Below are positions 7,137 through 15,231 of a DNA stretch of 64,000 nucleotides, piece by piece. Location of the stretch: positions 806,001 through 870,000 of the forward strand of contig NZ_JACFYZ010000001.1 of assembly GCF_015712065.1 (NCBI RefSeq), in the 5' to 3' direction. A program made the translations under genes and the position numbers. The stretch's first letter is position 1. Every line of letters starts with the position of its first letter. The DNA is from Ectopseudomonas chengduensis (lineage in GTDB: Bacteria; Pseudomonadota; Gammaproteobacteria; Pseudomonadales; Pseudomonadaceae). The notes beneath the pieces are model-generated. The model saw only the letters and a list, made by a program, of their open reading frames with translations, was not told the DNA's origin and searched no databases.

Positions 7137-7787
7137 ATGCCTGCACCTTCTTCGGCGAAGCCGCTGTATCGCATCGACGAATGCCCCGACCTCATGGCCG
7201 ACGGTTGCGTCGGTGACGAGCAAGGCAATCTCGTCTTTCTCTCGATCTGGGCGCGCGACACCGCCGTTCAGGAGTTCCTCGCCCGCCTGACCCTCGGCCG
7301 GGATGAGCAGGGACTGGATCAGTTCCACGTCATCACCGAGCAGGGCGCATCCATCCCGGTCTTCGTCGGCAACGTCGAGAACCTGGAAAAGCGCATCACC
7401 CGTGCCTATCGGCGAACGCTGTTCGGTTCGCTGACGAATGTGTGGCTGTTCGACCGTCGCTGCGTGAAGCCAGACAAGGCCAACGCCAGCGCGCTGGCGC
7501 TTCTGCCCAGGGATTCTGCTCACCGGCTCGACCGGCTGTGGACGCTGGTGCAGGACACCTGCCCGCTGCCACTGCTCGACCACTGGCGCGACACCGTGCT
7601 GGAGCTGTTGCAGACACGGCGGATGCTGACCGGTCTTCCCTTGGCCCTCGGGCCGCTGGAAGGCCATCGGCTGGCCCTCGATGTCCCGGCGCTGACGAAG
7701 GCGTTGGGCGAGCTGATCCGCAACGGCACCCTCGGCGCCACGCAGTACGAACTGGCCGCGAACGCACCGCTTCGGCGTGTGGCGTGA
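7137..7787 (+). CDS. Conserved ICE hypothetical protein
   Basis: A 216-residue cytoplasmic protein beginning MPAPSSAKPLYRIDECPDLM. The ATG at 7137 is chosen because the upstream in-frame ATG at 7107 lies inside the leader hairpin region. The N-terminal half looks alpha/beta (GNLVFLSIWARDTAVQEFLA), the C-terminal half helical and leucine-rich (TRRMLTGLPLALGPLEGHR). No catalytic or binding motif is recognised. It is found with the methylase-like gene that follows in these elements. Confidence 0.72.
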   Translation: MPAPSSAKPLYRIDECPDLMADGCVGDEQGNLVFLSIWARDTAVQEFLARLTLGRDEQGLDQFHVITEQGASIPVFVGNVENLEKRITRAYRRTLFGSLTNVWLFDRRCVKPDKANASALALLPRDSAHRLDRLWTLVQDTCPLPLLDHWRDTVLELLQTRRMLTGLPLALGPLEGHRLALDVPALTKALGELIRNGTLGATQYELAANAPLRRVA

Positions 7788-7797
7788 GCCATCCCCA

Positions 7798-7832
7798 CGG
7801 GCATGCGCGCCGCGCGTGCCCGCCTTCCCTCA
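7798..7832 (+). promoter_or_regulatory. Structured leader hairpin before the methylase-like gene
   Basis: An 11-bp stem pairs CGGGCATGCGC (7798-7808) with GCGCGTGCCCG (7812-7822), followed by CCTTCCCTC, CATCCATCACC and CAGGAG. Confidence 0.48.
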
Positions 7833-7852
7833 TCCATCACCAGGAGAAATCC

Positions 7853-8962
7853 ATGGCACTCATGTTTCCGCGCCTGGCGCGCAATTTCATTCGTAACGGC
7901 TACTTCCCCACCGACGAGCCGACCCTGGAGCGGGCCTTGTCCGCGCTGGCGCCGTCTCCCGGCGCCATGTCCATCCTTGATCCCTGCGCCGGCGAAGGCG
8001 TGGCGATCGCCGAAGCCGCCCACGCCCTCGGGCGCGAGCAGGTCCAGGCCTTCGCCGTCGAGTACGACGCCGAGCGTGCCCGCCACGCACGGCAACTGGT
8101 CGATCGCTGCATCCACGGTGACCTGATGGACACGCTGATCTCGCGCCAGTCCTTCGGGTTGCTGTGGCTGAACCCGCCGTATGGCGACCTGAGCAAGGAC
8201 GTGAACGGCAACATCGGCTATCAGGGCCAGGGCCGTGCGCGGCTGGAAAAGCTTTTCTATCAGCGTGCGCTGCCGCTGATGCAGTACGGCGGCGTGTTGA
8301 TCTTCATCGTGCCGTCCTACGTGCTCGACGCCGAGCTGGTCGGATGGCTGACGCGCCACTTCGCCGACCTGCGTATCTACCGTGCGGTGGAGACGCAGTT
8401 CAAGCAGGTGGTGATCTTCGGTCGCAGGATTCGTCAACGCGACCAGGCATCGGAGTCGGTCAAGGCCGTGCGCGGTCTGCTGCTGCAGATCGGACAGGGT
8501 GACGCCGAAGCCGAGGAACTGCCGCTCGAATGGCCGTTCCTGCCGTACACCGTCCCTGCCAGCCCGGCCGAGCCGGAGCACTTCTATCGCGTGACGATGG
8601 AGCCCGAGCAGTTCGCCGATGAAGTCGGCCGGCTACAAGGACCCTGGCCGGCGCTCGATATGCACCTGGGCGCCGCGCAGCAATCGCTGCGTCCGCCCGC
8701 GCGGGCCTTGTCGCACTGGCATCTCGCCCTGGCTTTGGCCGCAGGCGCGATCTCCGGCGTAGTGAAGTCCAAGAGCGGGCGCGTGCTCGTCGTCAAAGGT
8801 GATACCCACAAGGAGAAGACCCTCCAGACGGAATACACCGAACGCGACGATGGCTCCGTGGCCGAGACGCGCATCCTCACCGACAAGTTCGTGCCGGTCA
8901 TTCGTGCATGGGACTTGACGCTGGGCTCGCCCACGTGGGGCGAAGTGCTGACCATCCGCTGA
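7853..8962 (+). CDS. DUF6094-type protein with N6-adenine methyltransferase motifs
   Basis: A 369-residue protein starting MALMFPRLARNFIRNGYFPT. Two hallmarks of SAM-dependent DNA methylases are present: the SAM-binding DPCAGEG at residues 43-49 and the catalytic NPPY at residue 107. FAVEYDAERA between them fits the acidic SAM ribose loop. It lacks an obvious target-recognition domain and has no restriction partner nearby, so it may be an orphan or anti-restriction methylase, or a catalytically reduced relative. ATG at 7853 follows CAGGAG. The DUF6094 name is from memory. The gene lies two genes before the ICE helicase. Confidence 0.8.
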   Translation: MALMFPRLARNFIRNGYFPTDEPTLERALSALAPSPGAMSILDPCAGEGVAIAEAAHALGREQVQAFAVEYDAERARHARQLVDRCIHGDLMDTLISRQSFGLLWLNPPYGDLSKDVNGNIGYQGQGRARLEKLFYQRALPLMQYGGVLIFIVPSYVLDAELVGWLTRHFADLRIYRAVETQFKQVVIFGRRIRQRDQASESVKAVRGLLLQIGQGDAEAEELPLEWPFLPYTVPASPAEPEHFYRVTMEPEQFADEVGRLQGPWPALDMHLGAAQQSLRPPARALSHWHLALALAAGAISGVVKSKSGRVLVVKGDTHKEKTLQTEYTERDDGSVAETRILTDKFVPVIRAWDLTLGSPTWGEVLTIR

Positions 8963-8992
8963 TCCCTGTTCCCTGACGGTTCGCCGTCGCTT

Positions 8993-9058
8993 TCATCCAC
9001 CCACCGGGGTCACGTTGCCCCGATGGGGTGCCGTGGCCCCTTCTTCCAGAAGGAGAAA
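8993..9058 (+). promoter_or_regulatory. Structured leader hairpin before the 9064 gene
   Basis: CATCCACCC is followed by a nested hairpin: GGGGTCACG (9006-9014) with CGTGGCCCC (9032-9040, one G-U pair), enclosing CCCC/GGGG, then TTCTTCC and AAGGAG. Confidence 0.5.
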
Positions 9059-9063
9059 CCACC

Positions 9064-9368
9064 ATGGCACTCGCAATCCTCAACCTCGCGTCACAAGCAC
9101 GCTTTTCGCCCGGGCAGGTGGTCATGACGCCGGCGTCGACGAGCTGGTCCGACAGGGCCGGCTCAACCCCACGCCGTACCTGCGCCGCCATCTTCATGGC
9201 GACTGGGGCGACCTGAGCGACGACGATCGGCGATTGAACGACGCTGCGCTGCAATCCGGTGAGGATCGTCTGTTTTCGTCCTACCAGGTCACGCGCGACC
9301 TGAAGCTTTGGATCATCACCGAATGGGATCGCAGCGTCACCACGCTGCTGTTGCCCAGCGAATACTGA
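9064..9368 (+). pseudogene. Small ICE protein gene with a single-base frameshift
   Basis: A good ribosome-binding site and ATG at 9064 open MALAILNLASQARFSPGQVV, but the frame then runs into non-protein-like sequence and stops near 9216. The expected continuation, GVDELVRQGRLNPTPYL to LLLPSEY, is in a neighbouring frame up to 9368. Restoring one G near 9131-9134 would rejoin them into a protein of about 101 residues. The coherent second half, with typical ICE-gene codon usage, argues for a recent mutation or a sequencing error. Function is unknown; it sits directly before the helicase gene. Confidence 0.68.
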
Positions 9369-9411
9369 TCCGCATCCAGCGGCACCTACACGTTTCTTTG
9401 CCGCATCTTTC

Positions 9412-9472
9412 TTCCCCCCCAGGGGCATGTCACCGCCCCGTGGGGGAGGTGCATGCCCCATCTCCTTGGAGC
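9412..9472 (+). promoter_or_regulatory. Structured leader hairpin before the helicase gene
   Basis: A triple-nested hairpin: GGGGCATG (9422-9429)/CATGCCCC (9452-9459), then CACC/GGTG, then CCCC/GGGG. TTGGAG follows ahead of the ATG. Confidence 0.52.
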
Positions 9473-9478
9473 ATCACC

Positions 9479-11749
9479 ATGTCCCTCGATCTCGAAACCG
9501 TTCCCGAAACCGCTGCGCAGGGCGACCTGCTCGAAGCGGCCGCTTCACCCCTCACGCTCAGCCTGCAGGACTTCGTATCGGAGTTCGGCGACGAACTGCT
9601 CGATTCGCTCAACCGCGCCAATCCTCCGGTCTACACCGGCCAGGTGCGGGTGCATCGGCAACTGATCCTCGCCGCGCTGAAGCGCAAGCTGTTCCCGGCG
9701 CAAGCCGATGTGGTCCACGCCGTCACCGAGCTGTTGGTCGATCGCGGCGAACGTGCCGCGATCGTCAATGGCGAGATGGGCTGCGGCAAGACGACAGTGG
9801 GTATTGCCACTGCCGCCGTGCTCAACGCCGAAGGCTACCGCCGTACCCTGGTGCTCTCGCCACCCCACCTGGTCTACAAGTGGCGGCGCGAGATCCAGGA
9901 GACGGTGGCCGGTGCCAAGGTCTGGGTGCTCAACGGCCCGGACACGCTGGTCAAGCTGCTGAAACTGCGCGAGCAATTGGACGTGCCGGCGCAGGGCCAG
10001 GAGTTCTTCGTCCTGGGCCGAGTGCGGATGCGGATGGGGTTCCACTGGAAACCTGTCTTCGTTCGACGGCGCACGCCTCACGGCGACGTGGGGGCCTGCC
10101 CGGATTGCGGGCATGTCATCACCGATCTCGACGGCGAGCCGATCAACCCGGTCGAACTCGAAGCCGAAGAGTCCCGCCGCAAGTGCAGCCACTGCCGTGC
10201 ACCGCTGTGGTCCTTGATCCGTCCCAGAGGCCTGTCCGCCAGCGACCAGTCCTCGACCGTGCTCAAGGCACTGAAGCGTATTCCAACCATCGGGGAAGTC
10301 ACCGCGCAGAAGCTGATGCAGAAGTTCGGTGACGCCTTCCTCGCGTCGATGCTCGGGGACAACGTCCACGAGTTCATCAACCTGATGGACGACCGCGGCG
10401 AGTTGGTCTTCTCGGATCGGCAAGCCCACCGGATGGAACGCGCGATGGCCAACATGGAGTTCGGCTTCGGCGAGGGCGGCTACCAGCCGTCCGAGTTCAT
10501 CAAGAGGCAGCTTCCCCAAGGCACGTTCGACCTGCTCATCGCCGACGAGGCGCACGAGTACAAGAACGGCGGCTCCGCTCAGGGCCAGGCAATGGGGGTG
10601 TTGGCGGCCAAGGCGCGCAAGACGCTGCTGCTCACCGGCACACTGATGGGCGGCTACGGCGACGACCTGTTCCACCTGCTGTTCCGAGCCCTGCCAGGGC
10701 GGATGATCGAAGACGGCTACCGGCCGACGAAGAACGGCAGCATGACCTCGGCCGCGATGGCGTTCATGCGCGATCACGGCGTGCTCAAGGATATCTATTC
10801 CGAGAGCACGGGCACGGCGCACAAGACGGCCAAGGGCACCAAGGTATCGGTGCGCACGGTCAAGGCGCCGGGCTTCGGTCCCAAGGGTGTGCTGCGTTGC
10901 GTCCTGCCGTTCACGGTCTTCCTCAAGTTGAAGGACATCGGTGGCAACGTGTTGCCGCCCTACGACGAGGAGTTCCGCGAAGTCGCGATGGACACGGCGC
11001 AAGCCGCGGCCTACCGCGATCTGGCGGATCGGCTGACCCAGGAGCTGAAGCAGGCCCTGGCGAAGCGCGACACGACGCTGCTCGGTGTGGTCCTCAACGT
11101 GCTGCTGGCCTGGCCGGACTGCTGCTTCCGGTCGGAAACCGTGGTGCATCCACGCACGCGCAGCACCTTGGCGTTCGTGCCGGCTCAGTTCAACGAGCTG
11201 GAAGTGATGCCCAAGGAACGCGAGCTGATCGAGATCTGCAAGCAGGAGAAGGCAGAAGGGCGCAAGACCCTGGTCTACACGGTCTACACCGGCACGCGCG
11301 ACACCACGTCGCGCCTGAAGGTGCTGCTGGAGCAGGAAGGCTTCAAGACGGCGGTGCTGCGCGCGAGCGTGGATGCCTCCCGCCGTGAAGACTGGATCGC
11401 CGAGCAGTTGGACCGCGACATCGACGTGCTCATCACCAACCCGGAGCTGGTGAAAACCGGCCTGGACCTGCTGGAGTTTCCGACGATCGTGTTCATGCAG
11501 TCGGGCTACAACGTGTACTCGCTTCAGCAGGCCGCGCGCCGTTCATGGCGCATCGGTCAGAAGCAGCCGGTGCGCGTGATCTACATCGGCTACGCCAACT
11601 CCTCGCAGATGACCTGCCTGGGGTTGATGGCCAGGAAGATCATGGTGTCGCAATCCACCTCGGGCGACGTGCCCGAATCCGGGCTTGATGTCCTGAACCA
11701 GGACGGCGATTCGGTGGAGGTGGCGCTGGCACGGCAGTTGGTGCATTGA
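9479..11749 (+). CDS. SNF2/DEAH-type ICE helicase
   Basis: A 756-residue ATP-dependent helicase or translocase. The Walker A motif GEMGCGKTT is near residue 100, the DEAH-box ADEAHEYKNGG near residue 354, motif III-like LLTGTLMGG follows, and the C-terminal helicase half holds TLVYTVYTG, LITNPELVKTGLDL and QQAARRSWRIGQ, the last being a typical SNF2 motif VI. Between the two lobes, near residues 205-245, CPDCGHV and CSHCRAP form a zinc-ribbon-like insert, followed by a helix-hairpin-helix-like stretch (RIPTIGEVTAQKLMQKFGD). ATG at 9479 follows TTGGAG. A role in ICE replication or processing is inferred. Confidence 0.88.
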   Translation: MSLDLETVPETAAQGDLLEAAASPLTLSLQDFVSEFGDELLDSLNRANPPVYTGQVRVHRQLILAALKRKLFPAQADVVHAVTELLVDRGERAAIVNGEMGCGKTTVGIATAAVLNAEGYRRTLVLSPPHLVYKWRREIQETVAGAKVWVLNGPDTLVKLLKLREQLDVPAQGQEFFVLGRVRMRMGFHWKPVFVRRRTPHGDVGACPDCGHVITDLDGEPINPVELEAEESRRKCSHCRAPLWSLIRPRGLSASDQSSTVLKALKRIPTIGEVTAQKLMQKFGDAFLASMLGDNVHEFINLMDDRGELVFSDRQAHRMERAMANMEFGFGEGGYQPSEFIKRQLPQGTFDLLIADEAHEYKNGGSAQGQAMGVLAAKARKTLLLTGTLMGGYGDDLFHLLFRALPGRMIEDGYRPTKNGSMTSAAMAFMRDHGVLKDIYSESTGTAHKTAKGTKVSVRTVKAPGFGPKGVLRCVLPFTVFLKLKDIGGNVLPPYDEEFREVAMDTAQAAAYRDLADRLTQELKQALAKRDTTLLGVVLNVLLAWPDCCFRSETVVHPRTRSTLAFVPAQFNELEVMPKERELIEICKQEKAEGRKTLVYTVYTGTRDTTSRLKVLLEQEGFKTAVLRASVDASRREDWIAEQLDRDIDVLITNPELVKTGLDLLEFPTIVFMQSGYNVYSLQQAARRSWRIGQKQPVRVIYIGYANSSQMTCLGLMARKIMVSQSTSGDVPESGLDVLNQDGDSVEVALARQLVH

Positions 11750-11764
11750 GCGTTGCTGGACTTG

Positions 11765-11793
11765 GCGGCCCCTTCGGGGGCCGCTTCTTTCTT
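11765..11793 (+). terminator. Intrinsic terminator between convergent genes
   Basis: GCGGCCCC (11765-11772) pairs with GGGGCCGC (11777-11784) around a TTCG loop, followed by TTCTTTCTT. It closes the helicase unit and meets the stop of the minus-strand gene. Confidence 0.82.
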
Positions 11794-12533
11794 CAGCATA
11801 GCCCGCGGGCCTTCCGTTCCTTGTCCCGCAGCTCTTGATCCAGCGGTGGGTAGTAGATCACGTCGGGAGGGGTGTCCGAGAACCAGGCCCACTTCAGGAT
11901 GACACCAGCGCACAGCAGGGTAATCGCCGCGACGATGGACGCCCAGCCGGCCAGCGCCTCGACGATCGCGCCGATCAAGCTGACGCTACCGGAGATCCAC
12001 TGCACGAGCAACCAATCCGCCAGTGCCGCCAGAAGTGCCGCCGCCGTCAGCTCGCCAGCTCGCTCCCGAGCCAATCTCTCGGCCTGCTTCTTCTGTTCAT
12101 GTGCCTCATACATGCGGAACAGGAAATCGTCCTTCTCGCGCAGAGCCAGGTTTCGGAAGTCGCGTGTGGGTGCATATCCCAATGGCCTCTGATAGGCCGG
12201 CTCAGCCGAAGTAGTGAGAAAGTCAGGCAGCCAACTGAGAACGATTGCGCTGATCTGACGCAGCGCAATGAGGACGACGGGGATCACGATGGCTACCGCG
12301 AAGCTGAAAGCGACGATGAGGACTGCGACCCATCCCACGTCACTCAGTAGCGCCTTGTCGCCGGCCGACCACTGCCATAATCCTCGACCGGTACGAAGCA
12401 TCATGGCCATGTCGAGGAACAGGACGAGGCAAATCAGCCGCAACGCCCAGTGGGCGTCCCAGGCGCTCTCCAGCGCTCCAAGACCTTTTGCAACAGCGGC
12501 AGTGCTACCCGCTTTATCTGTATCGTCTTTCAC
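11793..12533 (-). CDS. Membrane protein of unknown function
   Basis: The only ICE backbone gene on the minus strand in this window, about 246 residues. A GTG start at 12533 is preferred because an AAGGAG lies about 11 nt upstream; the open frame extends much further but through unrelated sequence. It shows hydrophobic segments near residues 30-45 and 65-95 and in a long C-terminal stretch (LLVQWISGSVSLIGAIVEAL, then WASIVAAITLLCAGVILKWA), with a charged cytoplasmic helix (RMYEAHEQKKQAERLARERA) between. It lies between the maintenance and conjugation modules. Entry exclusion is possible but unsupported. Confidence 0.68.
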   Translation of the reverse strand: MKDDTDKAGSTAAVAKGLGALESAWDAHWALRLICLVLFLDMAMMLRTGRGLWQWSAGDKALLSDVGWVAVLIVAFSFAVAIVIPVVLIALRQISAIVLSWLPDFLTTSAEPAYQRPLGYAPTRDFRNLALREKDDFLFRMYEAHEQKKQAERLARERAGELTAAALLAALADWLLVQWISGSVSLIGAIVEALAGWASIVAAITLLCAGVILKWAWFSDTPPDVIYYPPLDQELRDKERKARGLC

Positions 12534-12680
12534 CAACTTTCTCTCTCCTTGTTTGATGGGGCGAACTGTATAGCCGGTGCCCTTCCTTGGGGAAATGGGG
12601 CGCCGCGCGTATCGGATTTTCGGCATCCCGCGCAGCACGTTTCTGCAAAGGTGAAGGCATCCCGTCACCGTGGGTGTCAC

Positions 12681-13235
12681 ATGCTGCCGTCTCCGTCTCG
12701 TTTCCTCTGCATCTTCGGCGTGCTCAGCGGCCTGCTGTCCGGTTGCACGACGACACCGGCCACCCCTGACCATATAGAAGCGCCGCCCGACGAGATAGCT
12801 TCGGTGCTGGACCAGGGGCTGATTCCGGTGGCCCGCTACGGCCGCTACACCTTGGTCGAGCTGGTGCCGGACCCTGCCCAGCGTGATCTCTTGCAGCAGG
12901 CGGTGGAGGTCTCGATCCCGCCCGTGCCCGATACCAGCGTGGGCGACGCCATGCGCCATGTGCTCCTGCGATCGGGCTACCGGCTCTGCGATGCGACCGA
13001 GGCCGCCACCCTCTACGCGCTGCCGCTGCCTGCCGCGCATCTGCGCCTGGGCCCGCTGACGCTGCGCGATGCCTTGCTGACCCTTGCCGGCCCCGCCTGG
13101 GAGCTGTCGGTCGATGACTTGACCCGCCAGGTCTGCTTCAGCCGGCACGGTGCCCCCACCTTCCTTTCCGCCGACCCGCCCGGCACCGCCACGCCCGTGC
13201 CGGTCGACGACCGGCACGAGGAGATGCTGCCATGA
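12681..13235 (+). CDS. PilL-N-type (TIGR03748-like) conjugation lipoprotein
   Basis: A 184-residue exported lipoprotein. The N-terminus MLPSPSRFLCIFGVLSGLLS is a signal peptide ending in the lipobox LLSGC, so the mature protein would be lipidated at Cys. The rest (LVPDPAQRDLLQQAVEVSIP, then GDAMRHVLLRSGYRLCD) matches the PilL N-terminal domain that opens the type IV secretion cluster of PFGI-1-type ICEs. The ATG at 12681 begins the signal peptide; upstream frame lacks one. Its stop overlaps the next start (ATGA), indicating translational coupling. Confidence 0.82.
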   Translation: MLPSPSRFLCIFGVLSGLLSGCTTTPATPDHIEAPPDEIASVLDQGLIPVARYGRYTLVELVPDPAQRDLLQQAVEVSIPPVPDTSVGDAMRHVLLRSGYRLCDATEAATLYALPLPAAHLRLGPLTLRDALLTLAGPAWELSVDDLTRQVCFSRHGAPTFLSADPPGTATPVPVDDRHEEMLP

Positions 13236-13879
13236 CCTTTTCCCAAGCGTCATCCGAGCGCACTTCCCACACGCGCTGGCTCAAGATCGCCACGGCCTTC
13301 TGGCTGCTGCTCATCAGTGCCGTGGCGCTCATCAACAGCGTCAGCCTGTCGCGGCTCGCCGAACAGACCCAGCGCAGCGCACAGGATGCGCAGGTCAAGG
13401 CGCTGGGCCTGCGCGTGGCCGAACTCGAACGACAGGTCGATGCGGACGAGCGCCGGCCTGCGCCGATCAGCCAGGCAGAATTCGTCGCCGCGCGGCAGGC
13501 GCTGGACGAACGGATGACGCGCCTCGAAGAGGCCGATGAGGCGAGGGCTCTGGCCGTCGATCTGCAGACGCTGCAGGCACGCGTGAACGGAATCGAAACC
13601 CGCCTGGAAAAGACCTGGCAGGTAACATCCGCCGCTCGCCCGCGCGCTCCGGTTGCGACCAAGCCCAAGGTGCCGGAGCCGCCGTTCCGGGTGCTCGGCG
13701 TGGAGCTGCGGGGAGGCGAGCGCTTTCTGTCGATCACCTCCACCGCCGCGGCCTCGCTTGCGGGCGCCCGGCTGCTGCGCGAGGGCGATGCCGAGGGCGG
13801 CTGGCAACTGCAATCCATCGAGGCGCAGGCGGGCGTGTTCCAGGTGAACGGCCAGACGCAGCGCGTCGCTGTGCCGTAG
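13232..13879 (+). CDS. Membrane-anchored coiled-coil conjugation protein
   Basis: A 215-residue protein with one N-terminal membrane segment (IATAFWLLLISAVALINSVS) and no signal-peptidase site. Residues 45-125 are a predicted coiled coil with heptad-like Leu spacing (RVAELERQVDADERRPAPIS, TRLEEADEARALAVDLQTLQ). The C-terminal domain (PFRVLGVELRGGERFLSI) is a small beta-rich module, probably periplasmic. It is the usual neighbour of pilL-N in this cluster. Start overlaps the previous stop. Its exact role in the secretion channel is unknown. Confidence 0.75.
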   Translation: MTFSQASSERTSHTRWLKIATAFWLLLISAVALINSVSLSRLAEQTQRSAQDAQVKALGLRVAELERQVDADERRPAPISQAEFVAARQALDERMTRLEEADEARALAVDLQTLQARVNGIETRLEKTWQVTSAARPRAPVATKPKVPEPPFRVLGVELRGGERFLSITSTAAASLAGARLLREGDAEGGWQLQSIEAQAGVFQVNGQTQRVAVP

Positions 13880-13888
13880 GAAGTCGCC

Positions 13889-14626
13889 ATGAACCTGCGG
13901 CTGTTGCTCGCTGCCGTCGTCCTGTTCGCCGCTTTCGCCGCTTTCGCCGCTTTCGGTGCATCCGCCCAGCCGGCCGCGGTGACGAACTCTCGCATGGTGG
14001 CCGCCCAGGTGCAGCCGGGCGCGGATGCCGTGCTCGACGAGAGACAGGCGCGGGATTGGGGGCTTCACCCCGAGGAGTGGGCACGTTACCGGCAACTGAT
14101 GCAGGGGCCGCTCGGGGTGTATTCGCCAGCGCTCGATCCGCTTACGGCGCTGGGCATCGAGGCCCGCAGCGAGGAGGAACGCAGGCGCTACGCGGAGCTG
14201 CAGGTGCGGGCCGAGGCCCGGCGAGTCGGCAAGACGCTGGCCTACCAGCGGGCCTACGACGCGGCGTGGCAGCGCCTGTTTCCCGGCCAGCCGCGCGTGA
14301 GCCTGCCCGGCGCCAAGGCGCAGGGTGCCGGCAACACCGGCTCCGGGCGCCTTGCCGTCTTCGTCAAGGCCAACTGCGCACCGTGCGCGCAGCGCGTGCA
14401 GCAGTTGCAGGCGGCAGGCACGGCATTCGACCTCTACATGGTCGGCAGCCGCCAGGACGATGCGCGCATCCGGCAGTGGGCCACCCAGGCGGGCATCGAC
14501 CCGGCCAGGGTGCGCGCCCGCGCCATCACGCTCAACCACGATGCGGGGCGCTGGCTTTCGCTGGGCCTATCCGGCGAGCTGCCGGCCGTGGTGCGCGAGG
14601 TGAACGGTCAATGGCAGCGGCAATAG
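13889..14626 (+). CDS. TIGR03759-family (PFL_4693) ICE conjugation protein
   Basis: A 245-residue exported protein. The signal peptide carries a threefold repeat of AAF (VLFAAFAAFAAFGASAQ), encoded by an exact DNA repeat at about 13928-13952. The family core is visible as ARDWGLHPEEWARYRQLMQG and LDPLTALGIEARSEEERRRY. The C-terminal 90 residues are thioredoxin-like with a CAPC pair (VKANCAPCAQRVQQLQAAG), suggesting a periplasmic redox or scaffold role. It starts 9 nt after the previous stop. Family assignment is confident; mechanism is not known. Confidence 0.87.
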   Translation: MNLRLLLAAVVLFAAFAAFAAFGASAQPAAVTNSRMVAAQVQPGADAVLDERQARDWGLHPEEWARYRQLMQGPLGVYSPALDPLTALGIEARSEEERRRYAELQVRAEARRVGKTLAYQRAYDAAWQRLFPGQPRVSLPGAKAQGAGNTGSGRLAVFVKANCAPCAQRVQQLQAAGTAFDLYMVGSRQDDARIRQWATQAGIDPARVRARAITLNHDAGRWLSLGLSGELPAVVREVNGQWQRQ

Positions 14627-15231
14627 GTAGTCCGGGCCGGGAGCGCCGGTCATGCCGCGTCGCCATCCGCTGCGCCAGCGCCGCGCTGCTGCTCGCCACC
14701 GGCGGCTGGGCATTGGCCGCCCCGGCGCGGGAAGTGCCACCGCCGGCCTATCGACTGGCGGCGCATCGTGCAGATGTGCCGGCGGCGGTGTTGTACGCGG
14801 TGGCCTTGCAGGAGAGCGGCGCCATGCTGCGCGGGCGCCTGATCCCCTGGCCGTGGACGCTCAACGTCGCCGGCACGCCACGGCGCTACGCCACCCGCGC
14901 CGAGGTCTGCGCAGGGCTGCGCCGGGCACTCGCCCGCACGCCGGCCAATCGCATCGATGCCGGTCTCGGCCAAGTCAATCTCGGCTACCACACGCATCGC
15001 TACACGCAGCCCTGCGAGCTGCTGGACCCCTACCGCAACCTCGCCATCGCTGCGGAAATCCTGCGCGAACAGCACACGCCGGGCGAGGACTGGCTGCTTG
15101 CCATCGGCCGCTACCACCGGCCCGCCGGCGGGGCACCCGCGGCGCGCTACCGGCGCAGTGTGCATCGGCACCTGACCCGCGTGCTCGACCCCCTCGTTCC
15201 CGTTCCAACCCTCCAGGCCACCATGCCATGA
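14611..15231 (+). CDS. Lytic transglycosylase (VirB1-like)
   Basis: A 206-residue murein hydrolase that would open the peptidoglycan for the secretion channel. The SLT fold is indicated by the catalytic glutamate in VALQESGAM, the later GLGQVNLGYHTHRY block and the terminal LLAIGRYHRP block. An N-terminal hydrophobic stretch (ASAALLLATGGWALAAPARE) gives export to the periplasm. I start at the ATG at 14611, which overlaps the end of the TIGR03759 gene by 16 nt; a shorter alternative start is possible because 35 residues precede the signal-like segment. Confidence 0.83.
   Translation: MAAAIGSPGRERRSCRVAIRCASAALLLATGGWALAAPAREVPPPAYRLAAHRADVPAAVLYAVALQESGAMLRGRLIPWPWTLNVAGTPRRYATRAEVCAGLRRALARTPANRIDAGLGQVNLGYHTHRYTQPCELLDPYRNLAIAAEILREQHTPGEDWLLAIGRYHRPAGGAPAARYRRSVHRHLTRVLDPLVPVPTLQATMP

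Noticed and set aside
9064..9368. Programmed frameshifting as the explanation for the split frame
   Set aside because: No slippery heptamer or downstream pseudoknot is evident at 9125-9140; a simple base loss explains it better.
9545..11149. 534-codon minus-strand frame under the helicase
   Set aside because: Antisense shadow of a gene with clear helicase motifs; no motif of its own.
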